From NCBI GenBank assembly GCA_964401455.1, contig CAYNYI010000005.1:1-49955 (forward strand): a DNA stretch of 49,955 nt. Direction: 5' to 3'. Each line of letters begins with the position of its first letter. Within the stretch, counting starts at the first letter, position 1. Below are positions 26,249 to 34,438 of this stretch, piece after piece. The notes beneath the pieces were generated by a model that saw nothing but the letters and a program-made list of their open reading frames with translations, did no database searches and was not told the DNA's origin. The stretch comes from CAYNYI01 sp964401455 (GTDB lineage: Bacteria > Fibrobacterota > OXYB2-FULL-49-7 > CAYNYI01). The position numbers and the translations under genes were made by a program.

Positions 26249-27412
26249 CTACACCACTTTTTCTATCCTGTCAAAAGCCTCATTGAGCCGGTCTTCATCC
26301 GCCGTGAGGGCTATCCTCAGAAAGCCTTCTCCGTATTCTCCAAAACCGACACCGGGCGTAAGAACAACATTAGCCTGTTCGAGGAGTTTGTCGGCATATA
26401 CTATCGACGACTCTCCTCCCGGTACCGGAAACCACACATAAAGGGTTCCGCGCGGGGGCTCTACCTCAAAACCAAGCTTTTTCAGCCTTCCGATAACGAG
26501 GTCCCTGCGGCTTCTGTACAAGTCCCTTATCGGCGTAACGCATTTATCGTAATTTTTAAGACCTTCGACAGCGGCCTTTTGCACGACCCTGAATGTGCCG
26601 TTGTCAATATTCGCCTTCGCTGAAACATACGCGGAAACAATATCCGCATTTCCGGCCAGAAAACCAATACGCCATCCTGTCATGTTAAAAGTCTTGGCAA
26701 AAGCGTGGATCTCCACGGCGACTTCTTTCGCTCCGTCAATTTCAAGAATAGAAAGGGGCTTTTCATCATCAAGGTAGACTTCGTTATAAGCCGCGTCATG
26801 CGCAAGGATTATTTCATTCTTTCGCGCGAAATCGACAGCCTCTTTAAAAAACTCTTTTGTCGCGAATGCCGAAGTCGGGTTGTTGGGATAATTAAGCCAC
26901 ATTATTCTGGCCCTTGAAGCCGTCTCGTCATCTATCTCGGATAAATCCGGCATAAAACCGTTTTCTTTGCGAAGCGGCATAACAACAGGCTCTGCTTCGC
27001 AGAAGACTGTCCCGGCCCTGTAAACAGGATAACCCGGGTCAGGTATAAGCACAGCTTCGCCCGGATTTACAAAAGCGGTCGGGAGCTGGGAAACCGCTTC
27101 TTTCCCTCCCTTGGTAACCGATATCTCTGTATCCGGATCGAGTTTTACGGCGTATCTGTCATTAAAAAAATCAGAAACCGCTTTTCTGAACTCCGGCAGA
27201 CCGGCATTGCTCGGATAGCCGTGAAGACTGCCTTCATAAGCATTGGCGCAAAGAGCGTCACAGATCAGTCTGGGTGTGGGTTTATCCGGGTCTCCTATTC
27301 CAAGACTTATAACGTCTTTGCCGGCGTCAACCAGGGTTTTCTTCTTACGGTCAAGCTCCGCGAATAAATACGGCGGTATCTTGCCGAGTCTTGATGCTTT
27401 CCTGAATTCCAT
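26249..27412 (-). CDS. dapL: LL-diaminopimelate aminotransferase-like class I aminotransferase
   Basis: This 387-residue PLP enzyme of fold type I has the Schiff-base Lys240 in HAFAKTFNMTGWRIGF. It also has the NYPNNPT loop (about 174-180), Asp206 and Tyr209 in AHDAAY, and an N-terminal RLGKIPPYLFAELD segment typical of DapL-type proteins. DapL converts tetrahydrodipicolinate directly to LL-diaminopimelate, feeding lysine and peptidoglycan. This suits the neighbourhood of murA and the distant lysC-hom pair. A generic aspartate aminotransferase remains possible. GGGAG lies 5 nt before the ATG but is part of a hairpin (27418-27448), suggesting translational control. The downstream gap holds the candidate RNA. 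Confidence 0.8.
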   Translation of the reverse strand: MEFRKASRLGKIPPYLFAELDRKKKTLVDAGKDVISLGIGDPDKPTPRLICDALCANAYEGSLHGYPSNAGLPEFRKAVSDFFNDRYAVKLDPDTEISVTKGGKEAVSQLPTAFVNPGEAVLIPDPGYPVYRAGTVFCEAEPVVMPLRKENGFMPDLSEIDDETASRARIMWLNYPNNPTSAFATKEFFKEAVDFARKNEIILAHDAAYNEVYLDDEKPLSILEIDGAKEVAVEIHAFAKTFNMTGWRIGFLAGNADIVSAYVSAKANIDNGTFRVVQKAAVEGLKNYDKCVTPIRDLYRSRRDLVIGRLKKLGFEVEPPRGTLYVWFPVPGGESSIVYADKLLEQANVVLTPGVGFGEYGEGFLRIALTADEDRLNEAFDRIEKVV

Positions 27413-27417
27413 ATAAA

Positions 27418-27448
27418 CTCCCTTTAAAATTAATATTCCGAAAGGGAG
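27418..27448 (-). promoter_or_regulatory. Hairpin sequestering the aminotransferase ribosome-binding site
   Basis: Minus-strand CTCCCTTT (27448-27441) and AAAGGGAG (27425-27418) form a perfect 8-bp stem with a 15-nt AT-rich loop. The 3' arm is the Shine-Dalgarno of the following gene, ending 5 nt before its ATG. Opening of the stem would be needed for initiation. No upstream T-run makes it a terminator. Confidence 0.55.
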
Positions 27449-27494
27449 AAAATATAACTATCTTCGGACCGGATATAAAAATTTTATGTGATAA

Positions 27495-28211
27495 CTAAAA
27501 CAGGCCCTTAATAAGGTCCATGGCTTTATCGTCCTCTTCCTTCTTCTCCATGCTCTGGTCCCGGAAAATATTTTTTTCCCGATTATCTTTGAAGACATTG
27601 TTTTCAAGCTGGGGAGCGGCACTGAAAATCATATAAATCCCGAATTCATTACCGGTTAACAGATTGTCCGCGATATAGGGGCCGGAAAAATCGCAGTAAA
27701 GACCGTAGATATTATTTTCAAAAACACATGAAACAACCTCCGGCCTTGTGGCATAGCTCATATAAAGCCCGTATGTATTTTCACGGAAAATACATTCTTT
27801 TACCACCGGGGAAGACTTGAAGCAGATATTTTTATAGGCGTATTCTATGGTACATCCTGCAAGACGTCCGCCGCTTTTCTCTCCCCGGAAAGCGACACCA
27901 TACCAATCGCTGCGTGCGGGCTTTTTCATTGAAGAGGTAAAAACAATTTTTTTCTGCTGATCTCCTTCTGCAATCAGAAAGCCTCTAATAATAAGCTGAA
28001 AGTACCCGTCAAATTCGAATCGGGTTCCGGGTTTAACGCTAAGCGTGCAGTTCTCAAGCAAAGTTACATTGTCCGTTATCATTATCGGGCCGTTTTCGGG
28101 ACCGAGCTCAAGATTTTCCGTAATTTTTCCGCTGAGACTGTCAGGCGGTTCCGCAAAGATACATACCGAAAGAAAAAACGGTAAAAGCAATCTGAGACGG
28201 TGAGATATCAT
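27495..28211 (-). CDS. Secreted right-handed beta-helix (NosD-like) protein
   Basis: This 238-residue protein begins with a signal peptide (LRLLLPFFLSVCIFA, cut near residue 20). About seven short turns of parallel beta-helix follow, reading roughly as xVxxCxFxxNxYGLYxxxS, in which asparagine and glycine fall at corners. Early residues GPIMITDNVTL...VKPGTRFEF match the opening of the other beta-helix protein at 30119-31231, so the two are paralogues. Such folds bind or cut polysaccharides, or act as surface scaffolds; no catalytic residues are recognisable. Its ATG overlaps the lipoprotein gene stop as ATGA, so it is coupled to that gene. Confidence 0.75.
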   Translation of the reverse strand: MISHRLRLLLPFFLSVCIFAEPPDSLSGKITENLELGPENGPIMITDNVTLLENCTLSVKPGTRFEFDGYFQLIIRGFLIAEGDQQKKIVFTSSMKKPARSDWYGVAFRGEKSGGRLAGCTIEYAYKNICFKSSPVVKECIFRENTYGLYMSYATRPEVVSCVFENNIYGLYCDFSGPYIADNLLTGNEFGIYMIFSAAPQLENNVFKDNREKNIFRDQSMEKKEEDDKAMDLIKGLF

Positions 28212-29074
28212 ATCTTTTCCGCATTAAATTTCTGGAAAACTCTGATATTTCTCGTTATTATTCTGTCTTTTACAGGATTGCGAAAACGCACCGCGACAAC
28301 TCCGGTCAACGTGGCTACCGACTTCATTATGACACCACCGGTTACATCAAAGACAATGCTTCCTGTTCCATATATACCTTTAGGGTCCTGCTTGCTATAT
28401 GCGATGGAGAACTCTTCTTCGTTCTCCGAAAAATATGTTTTCATCATAAGATTGGTGCTGATCCTTGCCATTTGCCTGCCGTCTTCGGTATATAAAGACT
28501 CAATTTTGTATTTCTTATAAACCTTGGTCTTGCCCTTCATTAAACCGTTCTCGACAGGGTACTCCTGCACTCTGTCCCAGGAATAGCCCTTACCGGCACT
28601 GACATGAGGAAGAAGCGGAAAAGCCTTTATAAACATTCTGACGATATCGGCCTCGGCGGAATTATCAGACGGCAAATCATTTTCATCCCTGATATCCAGT
28701 ATATCTCCCCGTGGATTCAGAAGCAGCGCCGTGCCTTTCTCACCGTAATTTTCCGGTATCAGCCTTACGCCCGGAATATCGGAGTTCTCGGCGTAAAGAC
28801 TGTCATAACCGACAGAAAGCCAGCAGCCCTTTTCATAACTGCTTTCCGGAGATATGACAATTTTCCCCGTGACAGATTCGGTTTCTTCGGTATCGGCCTC
28901 GCCGTTTTCTTTTAAAAGTGTCTTGCGCAGCCTTGAGCTGACGCTGTATACGAGGGACTCTCCCGGTTCAAATACGTATTTAAATTCATGCTTCTCGCTC
29001 CCGCAGGAGACAAAAAGCGGAATGAGAAGCGAAAAGACTAAAACAGAGCGGTTAATCAGTAATAAATTTTTCAT
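28208..29074 (-). CDS. Lipoprotein of unknown function
   Basis: This 288-residue protein has a type II signal peptide with lipobox FVSCG (Cys24), so it is lipid-anchored. The mature part looks entirely beta-rich, with alternating patterns (YVFEPGESLVYSVSSRLRKTL; VTGKIVISPE) and a central GKGYSWDRV segment. This architecture resembles DUF6263-like lipoproteins that I know only as uncharacterised. It is the first gene of a two-gene unit, with the beta-helix gene overlapping its stop by 4 nt. It is divergent from the cyclic-nucleotide-type regulator gene across an 88-nt gap, which suggests shared control. Confidence 0.65.
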   Translation of the reverse strand: MKNLLLINRSVLVFSLLIPLFVSCGSEKHEFKYVFEPGESLVYSVSSRLRKTLLKENGEADTEETESVTGKIVISPESSYEKGCWLSVGYDSLYAENSDIPGVRLIPENYGEKGTALLLNPRGDILDIRDENDLPSDNSAEADIVRMFIKAFPLLPHVSAGKGYSWDRVQEYPVENGLMKGKTKVYKKYKIESLYTEDGRQMARISTNLMMKTYFSENEEEFSIAYSKQDPKGIYGTGSIVFDVTGGVIMKSVATLTGVVAVRFRNPVKDRIITRNIRVFQKFNAEKI

Positions 29075-29162
29075 GATTATAAGATAAATTATTTTACGCC
29101 GGTATCAAAACTTATGGATTTTTTGCTTGCTAAAGAGGCCAAAAACTGTTTAGTTTAATTTT

Positions 29163-30122
29163 ATGCCCGAGATAAAAACACTAAAAAAAGGATCTTTCCT
29201 TTTCCGGGAAAAAGACAAAAGCAATGAGCTTTATATCATCCAGTCCGGAAAGCTACTTGTTTCGAGAAAAGAAGGAACGAAACCGATTACCATCGGTGAA
29301 TTTGAGAAGGGCGCCATAGTCGGAGAGATGTCTCTGATAGACGGAAAACCCAGGTCCGCTTCTGTGTCGGCTATAGAGGATTCTGAAGTACTTGTCTTGA
29401 CAAGAGAAGAATTCAGTTCCAAGACATCCGGAATTCCACCATGGTTTTTCAGCATATTAAAAGTTGTTTCGTACCGCATAAGAGAGGCTGACAAGCGTCT
29501 GAAAAACAATCTGAAATTTCAGAATGAGTGCAAAGCAGGAGCCCTTCTTCTTCTTCTTTTAAAAAGATACGATAAAGACGGCTCAGGGAAGCTGGATCTT
29601 AAGGATACTCAGAAAACCATCCTGAAACTTACTCAGATGCCCAGAAAAGAACTGCGGAATACGCTCAAGGGCTATTCGGAAAAAAAATACATAAAAATCG
29701 GCGACAATAATATCATTGTTATCGATAAAAAGTCTCTTAAACAATACGTAAAATACCTGCGCATTGAAAACTCCGGAAGGCTCGACAGAGTCAAGGCACT
29801 CAGCAGTACCTCGGCATCGATACTTGAGAGCATTCTCGAGGTTTATGAGAACAGCTCAGAAAAAGAACAAAAGGGGGATTTCGCGTCAATAAACGCATGC
29901 GACATGAACGCCCCTCTCACCGAGTTGTTCGGCGACGACGAAGATTCGATCAAAGCCTATTTTGAGCAGCACCAAAACGAGAACCTTCTTAAAATAACTG
30001 TAAATGAGAGTCCTCCTCCGGCCGAAGAAAAAGCCGGCTATATTGAATTCATATATGATAAAAAGATTATATTTAACGTTAAGCTGATCGAAGACATAAT
30101 TCTTAAACAGAAATTCTCATGA
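29163..30122 (+). CDS. Crp-like cyclic-nucleotide-domain regulator with an EF-hand-like loop
   Basis: This 319-residue protein has an N-terminal cNMP-binding beta-barrel (about 5-100) with the phosphate-binding cassette GEMSLIDGKPRSASV (Glu55, Arg64). A dimer helix and a winged-helix-like domain (about 125-195: LTQMPRKELRNTLKGYSEKKY, then IIVIDKK) follow. A 12-residue segment at 137-148 (DKDGSGKLDLKD) matches an EF-hand calcium loop, placed before the recognition helices. Residues 200-319 form an unrecognised C-terminal domain. There is no Shine-Dalgarno; the ATG follows an AT-rich stretch. The next gene overlaps its stop as ATGA. It probably regulates one or both arms of this divergent locus, an inference. 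Confidence 0.75.
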   Translation: MPEIKTLKKGSFLFREKDKSNELYIIQSGKLLVSRKEGTKPITIGEFEKGAIVGEMSLIDGKPRSASVSAIEDSEVLVLTREEFSSKTSGIPPWFFSILKVVSYRIREADKRLKNNLKFQNECKAGALLLLLLKRYDKDGSGKLDLKDTQKTILKLTQMPRKELRNTLKGYSEKKYIKIGDNNIIVIDKKSLKQYVKYLRIENSGRLDRVKALSSTSASILESILEVYENSSEKEQKGDFASINACDMNAPLTELFGDDEDSIKAYFEQHQNENLLKITVNESPPPAEEKAGYIEFIYDKKIIFNVKLIEDIILKQKFS

Positions 30123-31231
30123 AAATTAAAAAACTCTTATTCCCGGTCTTTCTTCTCTCATCATTAATTTTTTCTGAAACCATTGTGAACGGGGTACTCA
30201 CAGAGAGTGTAAAATGGTTCAGAAAAGACGGTCCTTTCATTATAAACGACGACCTTGTCATACCGAGAAAAGTGAGCCTTACAATAGAAAAGGGGACAGA
30301 GGTCTTTATTTATCCAAAACCTAAAAATATTGTTTCATCATCTCAGGGTCCGATCAAGCAGATAAACAGCAGAGATTCGAGTCTCGTCAGCATAAAGGTG
30401 TTTGGCGGACTGCGCTGTGCCGGAAGCTACGCGAAAAGGATTACTTTTAAGACATTCAGCGGTAATGGCAAAACATCTGAAGAAAAGGAAAACAAATCAG
30501 CTTCTCCGGGCTGGTACGGCATATATTTAAATAATGCCGACAACGACAACACTATATTGTCCTTTACGGATTTCAAAGGAGCTCTTTATTCCGTCCAGAT
30601 CGAGGAATGTTCGCCTATAATCAAGAACTGCTCCTTTACCGAAAATTATACAGCCATTTATCTTAACGGAAAAAGTAAAAGCCAAATTACAAACAATGTT
30701 ATCTGCGATAATCATTTCGTGGGTATCCTGAACGCCAATTCATCCCCGCGTATAGCGTATAATATAATTTGTGATAACGGGGCGCACGGAATATGGTCCG
30801 ATATGGTCTCCGCAATGAACATTGAGTATAACTGTTTTAGCGGAAATACGGACAGTAATCTTGAAAACTGTGACTATAGATACGGGAAACTCGAAAAAAC
30901 AAACCATAACGGTGATTCTGTCGACTTTAAGGATAATCTTTTCAAAAATCCGGTTTTCTACGGCAGCGATAAACATATCGAACTGCATAAAAAAGACCTA
31001 AAAGTCCCGACAGACTCCGCTGAGGCGACCGACCCGAATCTTGCCCGGGAAATAAACAAACGCAGTTCAAGAGAATACAAACCCAGCGGTGTTCCCAAAA
31101 TCAAGAAAAACCATAAGCCTTTTGAACTTTCCGAATATTCTCCCTGCATTAACGCGGGGCCTCTGCATAAAGACAGAGACTATGACGGGTCCAGAAATGA
31201 TTTTGGTATTTACGGCGGTCAATTGTATTGA
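30119..31231 (+). CDS. Secreted right-handed beta-helix protein
   Basis: This 370-residue protein has a signal peptide (LLFPVFLLSSLIFS, cut near 19), an N-terminal cap with GPFIINDDLVIP and about eight beta-helix turns (SPIIKNCSFTENYTAIYLNGKS and similar). A charged linker leads to a C-terminal box, SPCINAG...DRDYDGSRNDFGIYGG, that I have seen at the end of other bacterial beta-helix surface proteins. It is a longer paralogue of the protein at 27495-28211. It is translationally coupled (4-nt overlap) to the cNMP-domain regulator, an unusual pairing of a cytoplasmic regulator with a secreted scaffold. Function is unknown; it may bind polysaccharide or be a surface structure. Confidence 0.75.
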   Translation: MKIKKLLFPVFLLSSLIFSETIVNGVLTESVKWFRKDGPFIINDDLVIPRKVSLTIEKGTEVFIYPKPKNIVSSSQGPIKQINSRDSSLVSIKVFGGLRCAGSYAKRITFKTFSGNGKTSEEKENKSASPGWYGIYLNNADNDNTILSFTDFKGALYSVQIEECSPIIKNCSFTENYTAIYLNGKSKSQITNNVICDNHFVGILNANSSPRIAYNIICDNGAHGIWSDMVSAMNIEYNCFSGNTDSNLENCDYRYGKLEKTNHNGDSVDFKDNLFKNPVFYGSDKHIELHKKDLKVPTDSAEATDPNLAREINKRSSREYKPSGVPKIKKNHKPFELSEYSPCINAGPLHKDRDYDGSRNDFGIYGGQLY

Positions 31232-31254
31232 TAAGAATCGGGACTGACCTTACA

Positions 31255-32358
31255 CTACCACCAGCTCTTCTTTCTTCCCGTCAGAGAAATAAAAGCGCCT
31301 CCGATTACAGCGGCGTTGGCGGACAGAAAATGCGCCGCCAGACGCGCCGGTCTTAGGCGGAGTAAAAAGGCGCCGATAAAAAAAATTGACAAGACAAAAA
31401 CCGCGGCAAGGCCTTTATATCCGCCCGTGGTAAAAATAAAACAGAAAAAACCGGGTAAAGAGGCAACAGCGGCAAACGGTGTAATCCAACGGGCGACTTT
31501 ATGAAAAATGAACATAAAAAGAATCCTCGATCGATACATATTAGGAAGAAGAAAAAAAAGAGAGTTGAAGTTACCTTCGCTTATACGCAGTCTGCGCTTA
31601 AAGAAATCGTCCGTATGGGATTCAGCGGGTTCATGGACAACCGCATTTCGGCAATAGCGGATTCTCATGCCTTTTTTAAAAATATCAGACGGAATCACAT
31701 AATCGTCGGCGTATAATCTCTCGCTATCGGGAATATTTATATCCTCTTTTCTCATCATATAAGCGGCGCCTGTGGCCCCGGTCATTGAGAAGACCTTTGA
31801 CTCCAGGCTTTTAAGTTTCTCCTCAAAACCCCAGTATATAGATTCCGGGTTTATATTATTGCCTCTGTCTATAAGTTTTAGCGCGGCACTTGCGGCGCCT
31901 GTAGACGGCAAACTCATACATCTAACCATTTCCCGTACCGCGCCGGGCTCCAGCCGGGAATTGCAATCCGTAAACAAAACAAGACCGGACCGGGTATTAT
32001 TCAGAAGCATACGCAAAACATTCGTTTTACCCGCCTTAAGTCCGCACCGTTTTATTTCTATATTTGTGAGGCATTCGTTTATCTGAGTTATTTGAAAAAA
32101 AGTCCCGGGGCGTTCATCTATTCCTATTTTTAAAAAAAGTCTGTCTGAAGGATAATTAATTTCTCTGAAATTTTTAATTTTTTCGTTTATGCCGGAAAAG
32201 CCCTCTACTACCGGAACAAGAATTGTTACCATCGGAAACTCCCCGGAAAGTGGAGGAAACAAAGGCTCTTCTTTTAAAGAACTTGCAAAGTAAATAACAA
32301 GGGGATAAAGCAAATACGCGGATAAAAAGAAAGCGGATAAAATCAGGATAAAAAGCAT
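31255..32358 (-). CDS. Membrane glycosyltransferase family 2
   Basis: This 367-residue protein has one N-terminal membrane helix (1-28). A GT-A domain (about 42-250) follows, with the nucleotide-sugar entry strand MVTILVPVVEG, an acidic LFTDCNS metal/sugar motif, GATGAAYMMRK, an ADDYVI acceptor motif and KRRLRISEGN near the QxxRW position. Three C-terminal helices complete it. This matches processive or polysaccharide GT2 enzymes acting at the inner membrane. It is the last gene of the long minus-strand chain, after the sugar phosphotransferase and coaE, so it probably serves exopolysaccharide or O-antigen synthesis. It ends 23 nt from the convergent beta-helix gene. Confidence 0.82.
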   Translation of the reverse strand: MLFILILSAFFLSAYLLYPLVIYFASSLKEEPLFPPLSGEFPMVTILVPVVEGFSGINEKIKNFREINYPSDRLFLKIGIDERPGTFFQITQINECLTNIEIKRCGLKAGKTNVLRMLLNNTRSGLVLFTDCNSRLEPGAVREMVRCMSLPSTGAASAALKLIDRGNNINPESIYWGFEEKLKSLESKVFSMTGATGAAYMMRKEDINIPDSERLYADDYVIPSDIFKKGMRIRYCRNAVVHEPAESHTDDFFKRRLRISEGNFNSLFFLLPNMYRSRILFMFIFHKVARWITPFAAVASLPGFFCFIFTTGGYKGLAAVFVLSIFFIGAFLLRLRPARLAAHFLSANAAVIGGAFISLTGRKKSWW

Positions 32359-32367
32359 AGAGTCGCC

Positions 32368-32961
32368 TCAGCCGGCGGATATTTTTTCCCAGACCTCGTA
32401 AACGCGTTCCTGAAACCCGGTCAGAGTCCCGGTGTTTTCTATTACAAAGTCGGACCTGCTTTTCTTTTCGGAATCGTCACCCTGAAGTTCAACTCTTTTT
32501 TCGGCATCGGCCAGAGAGATTTTGCCTGATTCCGAAAGACGCCTTATGCGGACTTCCGGCGGTGCGGTAACCGTAATCACAGTATCAAAATAGTCTTCTA
32601 TTTTCCATTCGAAAATAAGCGCCGCCTCTGCGGCTATATTATTAAAAAACTTTGCGGCATTTCTTATTTCTTCCATAAATACAGGAACAAGAACGGGATG
32701 TATTATTGAATTAAGTTTTTCCAGATTTTCTTTATTCATAAAGGCCACGCGGCCCAGTTCTTTCCTGATTATGTTGCCGTCCGGATCAGCGATATCTCTT
32801 CCGGGAAATGCCTCTGCCAATTTGGCGGATATTACAGGATCATTCTCAAGTATCTGATGCCCGAGCTTATCGGCATAGACGGCTTTCATTCCCTTTTCCT
32901 CAAGGAATTTGGCCGCCAGACTTTTGCCCGAACAGATATTTCCGGTTATACCTACAATCAT
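32368..32961 (-). CDS. coaE: Dephospho-CoA kinase
   Basis: This 197-residue P-loop kinase performs the last step of coenzyme A synthesis, phosphorylating the 3' hydroxyl of dephospho-CoA with ATP. The P-loop is GNICSGKS at 7-14. It is followed by YADKLGHQIL (catalytic Asp in the dephospho-CoA site), IIHPVLVP and the lid-region arginines RIRRLSESG. Length is standard. It starts 1 nt after the sugar phosphotransferase stop and is followed after 9 nt by the GT2 gene. It is thus a housekeeping gene embedded in a polysaccharide cluster. Confidence 0.94.
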   Translation of the reverse strand: MIVGITGNICSGKSLAAKFLEEKGMKAVYADKLGHQILENDPVISAKLAEAFPGRDIADPDGNIIRKELGRVAFMNKENLEKLNSIIHPVLVPVFMEEIRNAAKFFNNIAAEAALIFEWKIEDYFDTVITVTAPPEVRIRRLSESGKISLADAEKRVELQGDDSEKKSRSDFVIENTGTLTGFQERVYEVWEKISAG

Positions 32962-32962
32962 T

Positions 32963-34405
32963 TTATTTGGCGCCTTTTGCAGTTAAAACCACAAGAAAAG
33001 TCCTTAAAATTATCTTTATATCAAGAAGAATAGACATATTCTCAAAGTAATACAGGTCATACATAACCTTTTCTTTGACATCCTCTATGCTCTCATCGTA
33101 CTTATGCTTAACCTGGGCCCATCCCGTAAGTCCGGGCTTCATTTTTATCCGCCTTATATAAAAAGGTATTTCCTTCATTAATTTATCTATGAAGAATTTA
33201 CGCTCGGGCCTTGGCCCTACAAGACTCATGTCTCCCTTGAGTATGTTCCAGAACTGGGGGACCTCGTCTATTCTCGTCTTTCTCATGAATTTTCCGAATT
33301 TGAAAATTCTGGGGTCTTCTTCGCTCGCCCAGACCGGACCGCTTTTCTTCTCTGCATCGACATCCATACTCCTGAATTTGTACATATTAAACTCCTTCCA
33401 GTCACGCCCGACTCTTTTTTGTTTATAGAATACCGGGCCCGGAGAAACTGTCTTGATAATAAAAGCCACTATTATCCATACAGGAAGGAATACTATAAGA
33501 ACGAAAAGGGATATCAATATGTCTATCATCCTCTTTGTAAAAACCTCCCACGGCCGCATATGGTCGGGCAAAAGTTCTATAAGATGGAAACCGTAAAGAA
33601 GGTGGGTATTAAAATGACCGCTTATAACATCATAGAGGTCCGGCTCCATAAATACCGAAACCGATTTCTCAGGGCAGAATTTAAGTATCCGCATAATCTC
33701 GTTGGGAGAACCCGTAACCCTGGTTATTATAAGCGAAGAGACATCTTTTTCTTTCTGAACAGAAGCTATGTCGGCATAAGTACCGATAACTTTCAAGCCG
33801 GCAAAGTCGCACCCCTTTTTATTCCCGTCATCATCGATAAATCCGGCAACACGCATTCCGCGTTCGGGATAATTGTTAATTTTCTGCAGCAGTTTTTCAC
33901 CCTCGGCATTAGCGCCGATTATAAGCACATTGGAACAACCGATGCCTTTTCTGTAAAGAAGGCGTTTTATTCCGAGCGCTATGATACGGTCAAAATTCAA
34001 AAGAAAAATCAGAGAAGCCCAGAGAACTATATAAACAGTAAAGCGGGTGTTGCTTAACTGCTCAAAAAATATGCCCGAACTCATAGAAAGCCTGTAGCTG
34101 TCGATGTTAACCATCAGAAAAAGAATTCCTGTGAGAAAAGTTACGACTTTTGTTATGGAAAAGAACTGGTCTATTCTTGATTCAGTATACCAGTCACGGT
34201 AAAAACCGGCAAGAGCAAAAGGCAGAAGCAGAAGCACGGAAAAGAAAAATACCGCTCCGGCGATATCCCGATATTCAAAGACCCTTGACGGGTCAAAAGC
34301 ATAATATCCGCTATCGAATCTAAACCATACTATAACACGAAAAACCAGATTGAAAAACAACAGGTCCAATATAGGAACGAAAAAATTATCTAAAAAGCGC
34401 TGCAT
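32963..34405 (-). CDS. Polyprenyl-phosphate sugar-1-phosphate transferase (WbaP/PssY type)
   Basis: This 480-residue membrane protein has four or five N-terminal helices (1-130) and a CoA-binding-like Rossmann domain (about 150-270, VLIIGANAEGEKLL). The C-terminal bacterial sugar transferase domain (290-480) has PGPVFYKQKRVG, FRSMDVDAE, TRIDEVPQFWNILKGDMSLVGPRPE and PGLTGWAQV. Enzymes of this kind load the first sugar phosphate onto undecaprenyl phosphate to start exopolysaccharide or O-antigen units. It lies 33 nt after lysC and 1 nt before coaE, and the downstream GT2 may extend the glycan. The sugar specificity cannot be read. Confidence 0.9.
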   Translation of the reverse strand: MQRFLDNFFVPILDLLFFNLVFRVIVWFRFDSGYYAFDPSRVFEYRDIAGAVFFFSVLLLLPFALAGFYRDWYTESRIDQFFSITKVVTFLTGILFLMVNIDSYRLSMSSGIFFEQLSNTRFTVYIVLWASLIFLLNFDRIIALGIKRLLYRKGIGCSNVLIIGANAEGEKLLQKINNYPERGMRVAGFIDDDGNKKGCDFAGLKVIGTYADIASVQKEKDVSSLIITRVTGSPNEIMRILKFCPEKSVSVFMEPDLYDVISGHFNTHLLYGFHLIELLPDHMRPWEVFTKRMIDILISLFVLIVFLPVWIIVAFIIKTVSPGPVFYKQKRVGRDWKEFNMYKFRSMDVDAEKKSGPVWASEEDPRIFKFGKFMRKTRIDEVPQFWNILKGDMSLVGPRPERKFFIDKLMKEIPFYIRRIKMKPGLTGWAQVKHKYDESIEDVKEKVMYDLYYFENMSILLDIKIILRTFLVVLTAKGAK

Positions 34406-34438
34406 AATCTTCCTGTCGGCCTGTCCGGTTTCGATGCA

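Noticed and set aside
31232..31254. Terminator between the convergent beta-helix and GT2 genes
   Set aside because: The 23-nt gap shows no stem followed by T residues.
33419..34057. Long open frame (about 210 codons) on the plus strand
   Set aside because: It lies wholly antisense to the well-supported sugar phosphotransferase gene, has low-complexity composition and no family motif.
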